Source of the DNA: Pseudomonas sp. S35
GTDB taxonomy: Bacteria > Pseudomonadota > Gammaproteobacteria > Pseudomonadales > Pseudomonadaceae
Direction of reading: 5' to 3'
NCBI RefSeq assembly: GCF_009866765.1
Contig: NZ_CP019431.1
Coordinates: 5,972,001-6,036,000, forward strand
Length of the DNA stretch: 64,000 nucleotides
The position numbers and the translations under genes were made by a program. The stretch's first letter is position 1. Every line of letters begins with the position of its first letter. Of the stretch, positions 21,409-30,825 are shown in pieces. The notes beneath the pieces were generated by a model. It did not search any database, was not told the DNA's origin, and saw only the letters and a program-made list of their open reading frames with translations.

Positions 21409-23376
21409 ATGGCCGGGCTAATTCCCCAGAGCTTTATTGACGACCTTCTGAACCGCACCGACATCGTCGACGTTGTCAGCTCACGCCTGCAATTGAAGAA
21501 AGCCGGCAAGAACTACACGGCCTGCTGCCCGTTCCACAAAGAAAAAACCCCGTCGTTCAGCGTCAGCCCCGACAAGCAGTTCTATTACTGCTTCGGCTGC
21601 GGCGCGGGCGGCAATGCCCTCGGCTTCCTGATGGACCACGACAACCTGGACTTCCCCCAGGCTATCGAGGACCTGGCGAAAGCCGCCGGCATGGAAGTCC
21701 CTCGCGAAGAAAGTGGCCGCCCGCACAAACCCCGGCAACCTACCGATTCGCCGCTGTACCCGCTGCTCACCGCCGCCGCCGACTTCTACCGCCAGGCCCT
21801 CAAGAGCCATCCGCAGCGCAAGGCCGCCGTGGACTACCTCAAGGGCCGTGGCCTTACCGGCGAAATCGCTCGCGACTTCGGCCTCGGCTTCGCGCCGCCC
21901 GGCTGGGACAACCTGTACAAGCACCTGAGCAGCGATACACTGCAGCAAAAAGCCATGATCGACGCCGGCCTCTTGGTGGAAAACGCCGAGACCGGCAAGC
22001 GCTACGACCGCTTCCGCGACCGCGTGATGTTCCCGATCCGCGACAGCCGTGGCCGTATCATCGCGTTCGGTGGCCGAGTGCTGGGTGACGACAAGCCCAA
22101 GTACCTGAACTCCCCGGAAACCCCGGTGTTTCACAAGGGCCAGGAGCTCTACGGCCTGTTCGAAGCGCGCAAGAACAACCGCAACCTCGACGAAATCATC
22201 GTGGTTGAAGGCTATATGGACGTCATCGCTCTCGCCCAGCAGGGCCTGCGCAACGCCGTGGCCACCCTCGGCACCGCCACCAGCGAAGAACACTTGAAAC
22301 GCCTGTTTCGCGTAGTGCCCAGCGTTTTGTTCTGTTTCGACGGCGACCAGGCCGGCCGCAACGCCGCCTGGCGCGCACTCGAAGCCACGCTGTCGAGCCT
22401 GCAGGACGGGCGTCGGGCACGCTTCCTGTTCCTGCCCGAAGGCGAAGACCCGGACACCCTGGTGCGCTCCGAAGGCACAGATGCATTCCGCGCTCGCATC
22501 AATCAACACGCGCAGCCGCTGGCGGATTATTTCTTCCAGCAACTGACCGAAGAGGCCGACCCGCGCTCCCTCGAAGGCAAGGCCCATATGGCCACCCTCG
22601 CTGCGCCGCTGATCGACAAGGTGCCCGGCGCAAACCTGCGCACCCTGATGCGCCAGCGCCTGTTGGAAATTACCGGCTTGAGTGGCGAAGCCGTCAGCCA
22701 GCTGGTGCACAGCGCACCGCAGGATGCGCCGCCCGCGTACGACCCAGGCATGGATTACGACGCAATGCCGGACTATTCCGACTTCCAACCGCAGGACGCA
22801 TACGCGCCCCAGCAGGAATGGACGCCGAAGAAACCCGGTGCCGGCGGCAAGAAATGGGACAAGAAACCCTGGAGCAAGAACGGTAAGCGCGGCGATCGCG
22901 ATGAGGCCTATGCGCCACGCACGCCGGTCGCCGTAGAAGCGCCCACCTTGATTGCCCTGCGTACGCTCATTCACCACCCGCAACTGGCGGGCAAGGTCGA
23001 AAGCGCCGATCACTTTGCCAACGCGAGCAATACCTACGCTCAGGTGCTGATCGCACTGATCGAAGCCGTGCAGAAAAATCCTAAGCTAAACTCAATTCAG
23101 CTCATGGCACGCTGGCACGGCACCGAACAGGGACGCTTGCTGAAAGCGCTGGCGGAAAAGGAGTGGCTAATTGACGGCGATAACCTTGAACAACAGTTTT
23201 TAGACACCATTACTAGGTTATCCGCGGGCCAGCACACGCAGACCCTCGATGAACTCATCAAGAGAGCACGACAGCCGGGATTAACGGCTGAAGAGCAAAT
23301 TCAGATAGCAAAACAGATGCGCGACCTCTTAAAACAGAATGTTTCCGCATCAAACCCGACCTCAGCTGGCGTGTGA
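21409..23376 (+). CDS. dnaG: DNA primase DnaG
   Basis: A 655-residue bacterial primase. The CHC2 zinc ribbon has C40, H43, C61 and C64. The catalytic TOPRIM core follows, with IIVVEGYMDVIAL and the metal-binding FDGDQAGR. A Pro/Lys-rich linker (about 440-510, with GGKKWDKKPWSKNGKR) leads to the C-terminal DnaB-binding helical domain. It primes leading and lagging strands. An oddity: the last ~100 codons use CTA, TTA, TCA, AGG and ATA, which are rare elsewhere here. This may limit expression or reflect embedded rpoD promoter elements. Confidence 0.97.
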   Translation: MAGLIPQSFIDDLLNRTDIVDVVSSRLQLKKAGKNYTACCPFHKEKTPSFSVSPDKQFYYCFGCGAGGNALGFLMDHDNLDFPQAIEDLAKAAGMEVPREESGRPHKPRQPTDSPLYPLLTAAADFYRQALKSHPQRKAAVDYLKGRGLTGEIARDFGLGFAPPGWDNLYKHLSSDTLQQKAMIDAGLLVENAETGKRYDRFRDRVMFPIRDSRGRIIAFGGRVLGDDKPKYLNSPETPVFHKGQELYGLFEARKNNRNLDEIIVVEGYMDVIALAQQGLRNAVATLGTATSEEHLKRLFRVVPSVLFCFDGDQAGRNAAWRALEATLSSLQDGRRARFLFLPEGEDPDTLVRSEGTDAFRARINQHAQPLADYFFQQLTEEADPRSLEGKAHMATLAAPLIDKVPGANLRTLMRQRLLEITGLSGEAVSQLVHSAPQDAPPAYDPGMDYDAMPDYSDFQPQDAYAPQQEWTPKKPGAGGKKWDKKPWSKNGKRGDRDEAYAPRTPVAVEAPTLIALRTLIHHPQLAGKVESADHFANASNTYAQVLIALIEAVQKNPKLNSIQLMARWHGTEQGRLLKALAEKEWLIDGDNLEQQFLDTITRLSAGQHTQTLDELIKRARQPGLTAEEQIQIAKQMRDLLKQNVSASNPTSAGV

Positions 23377-23390
23377 GGTCATAGCTCGGG

Positions 23391-23396
23391 TATAAT
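23391..23396 (+). promoter_or_regulatory. Candidate rpoD promoter (-10 TATAAT)
   Basis: A perfect TATAAT lies 14 bp after the dnaG stop and 48 bp before rpoD. The -35 region around 23368-23373 (in the dnaG stop area) is poor, so an activator or alternative sigma factor may help. Internal rpoD promoters are known from E. coli. Confidence 0.45.
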
Positions 23397-23443
23397 CCTC
23401 GGCTTGTTTTTTGCCCGCCAAGACCTTCAGTGGATAGGGTGTT

Positions 23444-25294
23444 ATGTCCGGAAAAGCGCAACAGCAGTCTCGTATCAAAGAGTTGATCACCCTTGGTCGT
23501 GAGCAGAAGTATCTGACTTACGCAGAGGTCAACGACCACCTGCCTGAGGATATTTCAGATCCTGAGCAGGTGGAAGACATCATCCGCATGATTAATGACA
23601 TGGGGATCCCCGTACACGAGAGTGCTCCGGATGCGGACGCCCTTATGTTGGCCGACGCCGATACCGACGAGGCAGCCGCTGAAGAAGCCGCTGCCGCGTT
23701 GGCCGCGGTGGAGACCGACATCGGTCGCACGACTGACCCTGTGCGCATGTATATGCGTGAAATGGGTACCGTCGAGTTGCTGACACGCGAAGGCGAGATC
23801 GAAATCGCCAAGCGTATCGAAGAGGGCATCCGTGAAGTGATGGGCGCAATCGCGCACTTCCCTGGCACGGTTGACCACATTCTCTCCGAGTACACTCGCG
23901 TCACCACCGAAGGTGGCCGCCTGTCCGACGTCCTGAGCGGTTATATCGACCCGGACGACGGCATTGCGCCACCTGCTGCCGAAGTGCCGCCGCCTGTCGA
24001 TGCGAAAGCCGCCAAAGCGGACGACGACTCCGAAGACGACGAGGCTGAAGCCAGCACCGACGACGAAGAAGAAGTCGAAAGCGGTCCAGACCCGATCATC
24101 GCTGCCCAGCGTTTCGGTGCGGTTTCCGATCAAATGGAAATCACCCGTAAGGCCCTGAAAAAGCACGGTCGCTCCAACAAGCTGGCAATTGCCGAGCTGC
24201 TGGCGCTGGCTGAGCTGTTCATGCCGATCAAGCTGGTACCGAAGCAATTCGAAGGCCTGGTTGAACGCGTTCGTAGCGCCCTTGAGCGCCTGCGTGCACA
24301 AGAGCGTGCGATCATGCAGCTCTGTGTCCGTGATGCGCGCATGCCGCGTACCGACTTCCTGCGCCAGTTCCCGGGCAACGAAGTTGACGAAAGCTGGAGC
24401 GATGCCCTGGCCAAAGGCAAGGCGAAGTACGCTGAAGCCATTGGTCGCCTGCAGCCGGATATCATCCGTTGCCAGCAGAAGCTGACTGCACTTGAGACCG
24501 AAACCGGTCTGACGATTGCCGAGATCAAGGACATCAACCGTCGCATGTCGATCGGTGAGGCCAAGGCCCGCCGCGCGAAGAAAGAGATGGTAGAAGCGAA
24601 CTTGCGTCTGGTGATCTCCATCGCCAAGAAGTACACCAACCGTGGCCTGCAATTCCTCGACCTGATCCAGGAAGGCAACATCGGCTTGATGAAGGCTGTG
24701 GACAAGTTCGAATACCGTCGCGGCTACAAGTTCTCGACTTATGCCACCTGGTGGATCCGTCAGGCGATCACTCGCTCGATTGCCGACCAGGCCCGCACCA
24801 TCCGTATTCCGGTGCACATGATCGAGACCATCAACAAGCTCAACCGTATTTCCCGGCAGATGTTGCAGGAAATGGGTCGCGAACCGACCCCGGAAGAGCT
24901 GGGCGAACGCATGGAAATGCCTGAGGATAAAATCCGCAAGGTATTGAAGATCGCTAAAGAGCCGATCTCCATGGAAACCCCGATCGGTGATGACGAAGAC
25001 TCCCACCTGGGTGACTTCATCGAAGACTCGACCATGCAGTCGCCAATCGATGTCGCCACCGTTGAGAGCCTTAAAGAAGCGACTCGCGACGTACTGTCCG
25101 GCCTCACTGCCCGTGAAGCCAAGGTACTGCGCATGCGTTTCGGCATCGACATGAATACCGACCACACCCTTGAGGAAGTCGGTAAGCAGTTTGACGTGAC
25201 CCGCGAGCGGATCCGTCAGATCGAAGCCAAGGCGTTGCGCAAGTTGCGCCACCCGACGCGAAGCGAGCATCTGCGCTCCTTCCTCGACGAGTGA
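23444..25294 (+). CDS. rpoD: RNA polymerase primary sigma factor RpoD
   Basis: A 616-residue sigma-70. Region 1.1 is N-terminal ([20 protein letters not shown]). Region 1.2 contains [22 protein letters not shown] non-conserved region with an acidic run (about 180-215) follows. Region 2 carries the -10-reading [17 protein letters not shown], region 3 lies after it, and region 4 ends in [18 protein letters not shown]. It directs housekeeping transcription. It is the last gene of the operon; a strong terminator follows within 10 bp. Confidence 0.98.
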   Translation: MSGKAQQQSRIKELITLGREQKYLTYAEVNDHLPEDISDPEQVEDIIRMINDMGIPVHESAPDADALMLADADTDEAAAEEAAAALAAVETDIGRTTDPVRMYMREMGTVELLTREGEIEIAKRIEEGIREVMGAIAHFPGTVDHILSEYTRVTTEGGRLSDVLSGYIDPDDGIAPPAAEVPPPVDAKAAKADDDSEDDEAEASTDDEEEVESGPDPIIAAQRFGAVSDQMEITRKALKKHGRSNKLAIAELLALAELFMPIKLVPKQFEGLVERVRSALERLRAQERAIMQLCVRDARMPRTDFLRQFPGNEVDESWSDALAKGKAKYAEAIGRLQPDIIRCQQKLTALETETGLTIAEIKDINRRMSIGEAKARRAKKEMVEANLRLVISIAKKYTNRGLQFLDLIQEGNIGLMKAVDKFEYRRGYKFSTYATWWIRQAITRSIADQARTIRIPVHMIETINKLNRISRQMLQEMGREPTPEELGERMEMPEDKIRKVLKIAKEPISMETPIGDDEDSHLGDFIEDSTMQSPIDVATVESLKEATRDVLSGLTAREAKVLRMRFGIDMNTDHTLEEVGKQFDVTRERIRQIEAKALRKLRHPTRSEHLRSFLDE

Positions 25295-25300
25295 TACCAG

Positions 25301-25326
25301 AACCCCCGGCCCAGGCCGGGGGTTTT
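25301..25326 (+). terminator. Intrinsic terminator after rpoD
   Basis: CCCCCGGCC-CA-GGCCGGGGG is a 9-bp GC stem followed by TTTT, 8 bp beyond the rpoD stop. It closes the rpsU-dnaG-rpoD operon. Confidence 0.88.
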
Positions 25327-25389
25327 GCTTTGCGCAGATTGTTTTCTAGAGATTCACCGCCCCGCGACACCCCTCCCCGAAATGCCCGT

Positions 25390-25396
25390 CTACACT
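25390..25396 (+). promoter_or_regulatory. Possible sigma-S-type -10 for the c-di-GMP gene
   Basis: CTACACT matches the RpoS-preferred CTAYACT core and lies 33 bp before the rmcA start, after the rpoD terminator. No clear -35 is visible. Confidence 0.35.
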
Positions 25397-25428
25397 CGAC
25401 ACATTCCCCGTGCCATAACGAGACCGTT

Positions 25429-28400
25429 ATGCCCAGATTGCCGACCGTGATACTGCTGTCGCTGCTGACCTGGACCGCAACGGCTGGCGCGTTGACTCTG
25501 ACCGATGATGAGCGTAGCTGGCTGGCGGACCATCAGGAGCTGCGCCTTGGGGTGGACGCTTCATGGCCACCCTTTGAATACCGTGATGAAAATGGCCGCT
25601 ACCAAGGTTTGTCGGCAGATTATGTACGCCTGATCCAGGATCGCCTGGGCGTCAGGATCAAGCTGATCGAGCCGCCGAGCTGGGGCGCCGTCCTGGAAAT
25701 GGCGCGCAGTAATCAGCTGGACCTTATCGCCAGCATCATGTCGACCCCGGAACGCCAAACCTACCTGGCCTTCACACGGCCCTACATCGACTTCCCGATG
25801 GTCATCCTTGCCCACGAAGGCGGAGCACGGCCGCGCAATCTCAAGGATCTGTACGGGCTGAAGGTTGCCGTGGTGGAAAATTACGCGCCCCACGAGTTGT
25901 TGCGCACCCACCATCCCGACCTCAATCTGGTGGCCTTGCCCAACGTGAGATCCACGCTGCAGGCGCTGGCAACCGGTGAAGTGGACGCCGTGGTCAGCGA
26001 CCTGGCGTCCAGTGTCTGGAGCCTGCGCGAGCTGAAGCTCGATGGCTTGTACGTCAGTGGCGAAACGCCCTACCGCTATCAATTGGCGATGGGAGTACCG
26101 CGGGGCGACAAGATGCTGGTGGGCATTCTGGACAAAGTCCTGGCCGACCTCAGCCCGACCGAAATCAACACTATTGAGCAACACTGGGTAGGCAGCGTCA
26201 CCGATAACCGTACCTTCTGGAACGACCTGTTGATGTACGGCCTGCCTGCCGTGCTGCTACTGAGCACCGTATTGGCCGTGGTGATTCGGATCAATCGCCG
26301 GCTAAGTTCGGAAATTTCCCGCCGCGTCGCCCTCGAACAGGAGCTACGCAGCAGCGAGTACCACTATCGTGGCCTGGTGGAGAGCTTGTCCGCCATCGCC
26401 TGGGAAGCCAGCGTCACCGACTTCACCTACAGCTATGTATCGCCGCATGCTGAGGATTTGCTCGGCTACCCACGCGCCCATTGGCTGATTCCGGGCTTCT
26501 GGCGCAACATCATTCACCCCGCCGACCTGATCCGTGCCGAGGCCTACTGCTACCGCGAAACCCGCGCCAACCGCGACCACAGCATTGATTACCGGGTAAT
26601 CACTGCCGACGGCCGTTGCCTGTGGGTTCGCGACATCGTCAGCCTGATCGAACATGGTCATGAGCCCGTACTGCGCGGGTTAATGATTGATATCAGCGAG
26701 GCCAAGCGCACCGAAGAGGCGCTGCAACTCTCCGAACAAAAATTTGCCTCGGTGTTCCAGCAATGCCCGGACATCTTGGTGATCGCGCGACTGTCCGACG
26801 GTTGCCTGCTGGAGGTCAACAAGGCGTTCGAGGACCAGATCGGCCTGAGCGCCGAAGCCGTGATCGGCAAAGCCGCGACTGCGCTGAATATCTGGGGCAT
26901 CGAGGGCGCTGGCCCCGACCTGCTGCAACGGATGCAGACCACCAGCATTCGCAACCTGGAAATGCCCTTCCGGCGCAACAACGGCCAAGCTTTTACCGGA
27001 CTGATCTCTGCCGAGCCTTTCCAACTCGATACAGTCGAAGCCATCGTCGTAGTGGTGCGCGATGTCACCCAACTCAAAGAAACCCAGCAACTGTTGCAAA
27101 CCTCCGAAGAGAAGTTCGCCAAAGCCTTCCATGCTTCGCCCGACGGCTTGCTGCTCAGCCGCCAACGCGATGGCCTGCTGATCGAGGTCAACGAAGGTTT
27201 CAGCCACCTGACCGGCTACACCAGCGCCACCTCCCTGGACCAATCAAGCCTGGACCTGGGTATCTGGGTTGACCTCAATGAACGCAAACACATGCTGGAG
27301 CTGATGCATCGGGACGGGTTTGTCCGTGACTTCCTCTGCCATATCCGCCGTGCCGACGGCCAGATACGGCTTTGCGAGCTGTCCAGCCGCCCACTGCCGA
27401 TCGGTGACGATGACTGCATGCTCACCATCGCCCGCGACATCACTGAACGCCAACTGATGCAGGAAAAACTGCAGCAGGCCGCCACGGTGTTCGAGAGCAC
27501 CGCCGAAGGCGTGTTGATCACCGACACCCAGCAGAACATCAGCGCCGTCAACCGCGCCTTCAGTGAGATCACCGGCTACAGCGAAGCCGAAGCCCTCGGC
27601 CACACCCCGCGCCTGCTCGCCTCCGGCCTGCATGACAGCGCGTTCTATGCAGCCATGTGGCACCAGTTGACGGCCCAAGGCCATTGGCAGGGCGAGATTT
27701 CCAACCGCCGCAAGAACGGCGAGCTGTACCCCAGCTGGCTGACCATCAGCGCCGTACGCAACCGCGAGCAATCGATCACGCACTTCGTTGCCGTGTTTGC
27801 CGACATCTCCAGCCTCAAGCTGGCCCAGGCGCGCCTCGACTATCAGGCCCACCACGACCCGCTGACCGGCCTGCCCAACCGCACCTTGTTTGAAAGCCGG
27901 TTGCAGGCCGCCCTCAATGGCCATCAGGAAACGGGCAAACAAGGCGCCGTGCTGTTCCTCGACCTGGACCGGTTCAAACACATCAACGACAGCCTCGGCC
28001 ACCCGGTCGGCGATCTGCTGCTCAAGGACATCGCCGTACGCCTCAAGGACCAACTGCGAGACATCGACACCGTTGCACGCCTGGGCGGCGATGAATTCAT
28101 CATCCTGCTGCCCGGCCTGCAACACGAAAGCGACGCCGCGCACCTGGCCAATAAACTGCTGGCCTGCTTTACCCCGCCATTCCAGGCCGGCGAGCATGAG
28201 TTTTTCATCAGCGCCAGCATCGGCACCAGCCTCTACCCACAAGACGGTACCGACGTCGCCACCCTGGTCAAAAACGCCGACGCCGCGATGTACCGCTCCA
28301 AGGCCAAAGGCCGCAACCGCGTCGAAAGCTACACCCGTGACCTGACCGCACAAGCCAACGAGCGTGTAGCGCTGGAACACGAACTGCGGCGCGCCATCGA

Positions 28401-29172
28401 ACGTGATGAGTTGAGCCTGTATTACCAGCCAAAACTGAGCCTGGCCACCCAAGAACTGATCGGCGCCGAAGCCCTGATCCGCTGGCACCACCCGACCTTT
28501 GGCGACGTGCCGCCCGAACACTTCATTGCCCTGGCCGAAGAGAACGGCATGATCCTGCAGATTGGCGACTGGGTGCTCGAACAGGCCTGCCGACAACTGC
28601 ACGCCTGGCAATGCGCCTTCGAAGATTTCGGCTCACTGTCGGTCAACCTCGCAGGGGCGCAACTGCGTCACCCCGGCCTGCTGAATCGCATCGAACAGCT
28701 ACTGCGCGACTACCGCCTCGACCCTGGTTGCCTGCAACTGGAGATCACCGAAAACTTCATCATGAGCCAAGCCGAAGAAGCACTGGAGGTGCTGCATCAA
28801 CTCAAACGCCTGGGTGTCCAACTGGCAATCGACGATTTCGGCACTGGCTACTCGTCCCTCAGCTACCTCAAGCGCCTGCCGCTGGACTTCCTGAAGATCG
28901 ACCAGTCCTTCGTACGCGGCCTGCCTGACGACCCCCACGACGCCGCCATCGTGCGGGCCATTATCGCCCTGGGCCACAGCATGCAATTCACCATCATCGC
29001 CGAAGGCGTGGAGACCCCCGCCCAGCAAGCCTTCCTGGCTGCCGAAGGCTGTGAACAGATGCAAGGCTACATTGTCAGCCTGCCACTGCCACCGGCGCTT
29101 TTTGCCGCTACCTTCCTTCGTATAAGCCTTGAGGATTTTTCGGATAGCACACTGAAGAAACCATCGTTATAA
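25429..29172 (+). CDS. rmcA: RmcA-type dual GGDEF-EAL protein with periplasmic sensor and four PAS domains
   Basis: 1247 residues from ATG 25429. Parts in order: signal peptide (1-21), periplasmic family-3 solute-binding domain (about 30-255), membrane segment (about 266-287), four PAS domains (about 307-425, 430-550, 555-675, 680-795), GGDEF domain and EAL domain. GGDEF is intact at 886-890 with the inhibitory RDID I-site at 877-880. EAL is intact at 1014-1016, with DDFGTGYSS and AEGVET downstream. P. aeruginosa RmcA (PA0575) has the same layout and the same place next to rpoD; it links redox state and arginine to c-di-GMP and biofilm. I infer orthology from architecture and synteny. Its TAA stop lies inside the -10 of the following tRNA. 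Confidence 0.88.
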   Translation: MPRLPTVILLSLLTWTATAGALTLTDDERSWLADHQELRLGVDASWPPFEYRDENGRYQGLSADYVRLIQDRLGVRIKLIEPPSWGAVLEMARSNQLDLIASIMSTPERQTYLAFTRPYIDFPMVILAHEGGARPRNLKDLYGLKVAVVENYAPHELLRTHHPDLNLVALPNVRSTLQALATGEVDAVVSDLASSVWSLRELKLDGLYVSGETPYRYQLAMGVPRGDKMLVGILDKVLADLSPTEINTIEQHWVGSVTDNRTFWNDLLMYGLPAVLLLSTVLAVVIRINRRLSSEISRRVALEQELRSSEYHYRGLVESLSAIAWEASVTDFTYSYVSPHAEDLLGYPRAHWLIPGFWRNIIHPADLIRAEAYCYRETRANRDHSIDYRVITADGRCLWVRDIVSLIEHGHEPVLRGLMIDISEAKRTEEALQLSEQKFASVFQQCPDILVIARLSDGCLLEVNKAFEDQIGLSAEAVIGKAATALNIWGIEGAGPDLLQRMQTTSIRNLEMPFRRNNGQAFTGLISAEPFQLDTVEAIVVVVRDVTQLKETQQLLQTSEEKFAKAFHASPDGLLLSRQRDGLLIEVNEGFSHLTGYTSATSLDQSSLDLGIWVDLNERKHMLELMHRDGFVRDFLCHIRRADGQIRLCELSSRPLPIGDDDCMLTIARDITERQLMQEKLQQAATVFESTAEGVLITDTQQNISAVNRAFSEITGYSEAEALGHTPRLLASGLHDSAFYAAMWHQLTAQGHWQGEISNRRKNGELYPSWLTISAVRNREQSITHFVAVFADISSLKLAQARLDYQAHHDPLTGLPNRTLFESRLQAALNGHQETGKQGAVLFLDLDRFKHINDSLGHPVGDLLLKDIAVRLKDQLRDIDTVARLGGDEFIILLPGLQHESDAAHLANKLLACFTPPFQAGEHEFFISASIGTSLYPQDGTDVATLVKNADAAMYRSKAKGRNRVESYTRDLTAQANERVALEHELRRAIERDELSLYYQPKLSLATQELIGAEALIRWHHPTFGDVPPEHFIALAEENGMILQIGDWVLEQACRQLHAWQCAFEDFGSLSVNLAGAQLRHPGLLNRIEQLLRDYRLDPGCLQLEITENFIMSQAEEALEVLHQLKRLGVQLAIDDFGTGYSSLSYLKRLPLDFLKIDQSFVRGLPDDPHDAAIVRAIIALGHSMQFTIIAEGVETPAQQAFLAAEGCEQMQGYIVSLPLPPALFAATFLRISLEDFSDSTLKKPSL

Positions 29173-29173
29173 T
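29145..29173 (+). promoter_or_regulatory. tRNA promoter embedded in the rmcA 3' end
   Basis: TATAAT at 29168-29173 spans the rmcA stop codon (TAA, 29170-29172) and lies 16 bp before the mature tRNA 5' end. The -35 region at 29145-29150 (TAGCAC) is weak. Confidence 0.55.
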
Positions 29174-29189
29174 CCGCGACCTGTTACAA

Positions 29190-29266
29190 GGGCCTATAGC
29201 TCAGTTGGTCAGAGCAGAGGACTCATAATCCTTTGGTCCACGGTTCAAGTCCGTGTGGGCCCACCA
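29190..29266 (+). tRNA. tRNA with CAT anticodon, probably tRNA-Ile2 (lysidine-modified)
   Basis: A full 77-nt cloverleaf: acceptor stem GGGCCTA/TGGGCCC, D stem GCTC/GAGC, anticodon stem GAGGA/TCCTT, T stem CACGG/CCGTG and encoded CCA. The anticodon CAT is at 29224-29226 within CTCATAA. CAT tRNAs can be initiator Met, elongator Met or Ile2. The pairs C4-G69 and C5-G68 with A37-A38 are known determinants for TilS, which makes lysidine; elongator tRNA-Met lacks them. I therefore favour Ile2 reading AUA, though older annotations of this locus may say Met. Confidence 0.9.
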
Positions 29267-29271
29267 ACTTC

Positions 29272-29296
29272 AAAGCCGCGCATTGCGCGGCTTTTT
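29272..29296 (+). terminator. Intrinsic terminator after the tRNA
   Basis: GCCGCGC-ATT-GCGCGGC is a 7-bp GC stem flanked by AAA upstream and TTTTT downstream, starting 8 bp after the tRNA CCA. Confidence 0.85.
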
Positions 29297-29331
29297 CGTT
29301 TTTGGCTGGTCCACCACAGATACAGTCCTAT

Positions 29332-29354
29332 GGTCCAAGGGTCCAAGGGTCCAA
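29332..29354. repeat. Three tandem copies of an 8-bp unit
   Basis: GGTCCAAG, GGTCCAAG and GGTCCAA(T) stand head to tail in the spacer between the tRNA terminator and the VOC gene. The tRNA itself contains the related TTGGTCCA. Confidence 0.7.
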
Positions 29355-29381
29355 TTTGGGTACAGTGCTGGTTCGCCAGCC

Positions 29382-29807
29382 TCACTTCGCAAACAACTGC
29401 CCAATATCCCTGAACGCCTTGAACTCCAGCGCATTCCCACAAGGGTCAAACAGGAACAACGTCGCCTGCTCCCCCACCTGCCCTTTGAACCGAATATGCG
29501 GCTCCAACACAAACCTGGTTTGCCGCGCCTGCAAGCGCTCCGCCAGTGCGTGCCAATCTTCCCAGCTCAATATCACCCCAAAGTGCGGCACCGGTACGTC
29601 GTGGCCGTCGACGGCGTTGGTGCGGGCGGCTTCCTGGGATGCTGTTTTAGGGTGTTCGTGAATCACCAGTTGGTGGCCGAAGAAGTTGAAGTCGACCCAG
29701 TGTTCACTGGAACGGCCTTCCTCCAGGCCGAAGACGTCACCGTAGAAGTGCCGCGCAGCCGCGAGGTCGAATACCGGGATAGCCAGGTGGAAAGGTGCAA
29801 GTGTCAT
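29382..29807 (-). CDS. VOC-family (glyoxalase/dioxygenase-like) protein
   Basis: A 141-residue protein with two beta-alpha-beta-beta-beta halves typical of the vicinal oxygen chelate superfamily. [32 protein letters not shown] is the first half, with the metal-ligand position H8. [12 protein letters not shown] starts the second half, and [16 protein letters not shown] provides the C-terminal Glu ligand. Members include lyases, dioxygenases and antibiotic-binding proteins; the substrate cannot be named. It is divergent from a LysR gene 112 bp away, which probably controls it. Confidence 0.82.
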   Translation of the reverse strand: MTLAPFHLAIPVFDLAAARHFYGDVFGLEEGRSSEHWVDFNFFGHQLVIHEHPKTASQEAARTNAVDGHDVPVPHFGVILSWEDWHALAERLQARQTRFVLEPHIRFKGQVGEQATLFLFDPCGNALEFKAFRDIGQLFAK

Positions 29808-29919
29808 CAGGTCAAACCTCTAGGGGCGTTAAGTGCTTGGAGTTTAGCCTTGCCCCTGGCGATGAAAAGACGATATTTTCTGCGTCGAGCTCAAATAATT
29901 TCGATGAATCGAGACGGCC

Positions 29920-30789
29920 ATGCTGCGTGAATTGAAGACCTTTATCGCCGTCACCCGCCATGGCACATTCGCGGCGGCGGGCATGCATGTCGGGCTGACA
30001 CAGTCGGCGGTGAGTGCGCAAATCCGTCAGTTGGAGCAGGCGCTGGGCGTGCAGTTGTTCGACCGCACCGGGCGTCAGGCCACGCTGAATGCGGCCGGTT
30101 TGCGCGCGCTGCCATTGGCCAGGGAAATCCTCGAGACGTTCAACCGCATGGCGGTGCCGGTGGATGCCAATGAATACCGGGGCGAGCTGAAGGTCGGCGC
30201 CATCACCACCGCACAAACCGGTTTGCTGCCCCAGGCGCTGGTACGGTTGCGGCAGGCCGCGCCGACGGTCGAGTGCAAGTTGGTCCCTGGTGTGTCCCTG
30301 GAGCTGCTGAGCCAAGTAGATGCAGGCGAGTTGGACTCGGCGATCATCATTCGCCCACCTTTCGAGCTGCCCAAGGAGTTGCACGTGCAGGTGCTGCGCA
30401 AAGAACCGTTCGCGCTGATAGTGCCGCACACCATTGCCGGCGATGATCCTTTGCACTTGCTCAGCACCCAGCCCCACGTGCGCTATGACCGCGCCTCGTT
30501 TGGCGGGCGATTGGTGAGCCGGTTTCTGCGCGAGCAGAAGCTGGATGTACAGGTCGCGCTGGAACTGGATGAGCTGGAAGCCATCGTCAAGATGGTGGAA
30601 TGTGGCCTGGGTGTGTCGTTGATTCCTCAGGCAGGCCTGTGGCTGGAGCGCTCGCCGCTGGTAAGAATAATCCCGCTGGGAGGCCTGACTTTTTACCGCG
30701 AGATCATCCTGCTGAGCCGCTACAGCCAACGGCACCTACCGGTGCCACAACTGTTTATGCGCTGCCTGTTGGCCGATGCAAGCCTGTAA
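29920..30789 (+). CDS. LysR-family transcriptional regulator
   Basis: 289 residues. The winged helix-turn-helix is N-terminal (LRELKTFIAVTRHGTFAAAG, then LTQSAVSAQIRQLEQALG), and a two-lobed effector-binding domain follows from about residue 90. The length and layout are standard. It is divergent from the VOC gene (gap 112 bp), the usual arrangement for a LysR regulator and its target. The effector is unknown. Confidence 0.9.
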   Translation: MLRELKTFIAVTRHGTFAAAGMHVGLTQSAVSAQIRQLEQALGVQLFDRTGRQATLNAAGLRALPLAREILETFNRMAVPVDANEYRGELKVGAITTAQTGLLPQALVRLRQAAPTVECKLVPGVSLELLSQVDAGELDSAIIIRPPFELPKELHVQVLRKEPFALIVPHTIAGDDPLHLLSTQPHVRYDRASFGGRLVSRFLREQKLDVQVALELDELEAIVKMVECGLGVSLIPQAGLWLERSPLVRIIPLGGLTFYREIILLSRYSQRHLPVPQLFMRCLLADASL

Positions 30790-30825
30790 CATGCACGCCC
30801 ACTGCCGCCCATCCCGGAGCCTCCC

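Noticed and set aside
29190..29381. Genomic-island attachment site at the tRNA
   Set aside because: No integrase, no direct repeat of the tRNA 3' end, and flanking genes are in the normal Pseudomonas order.
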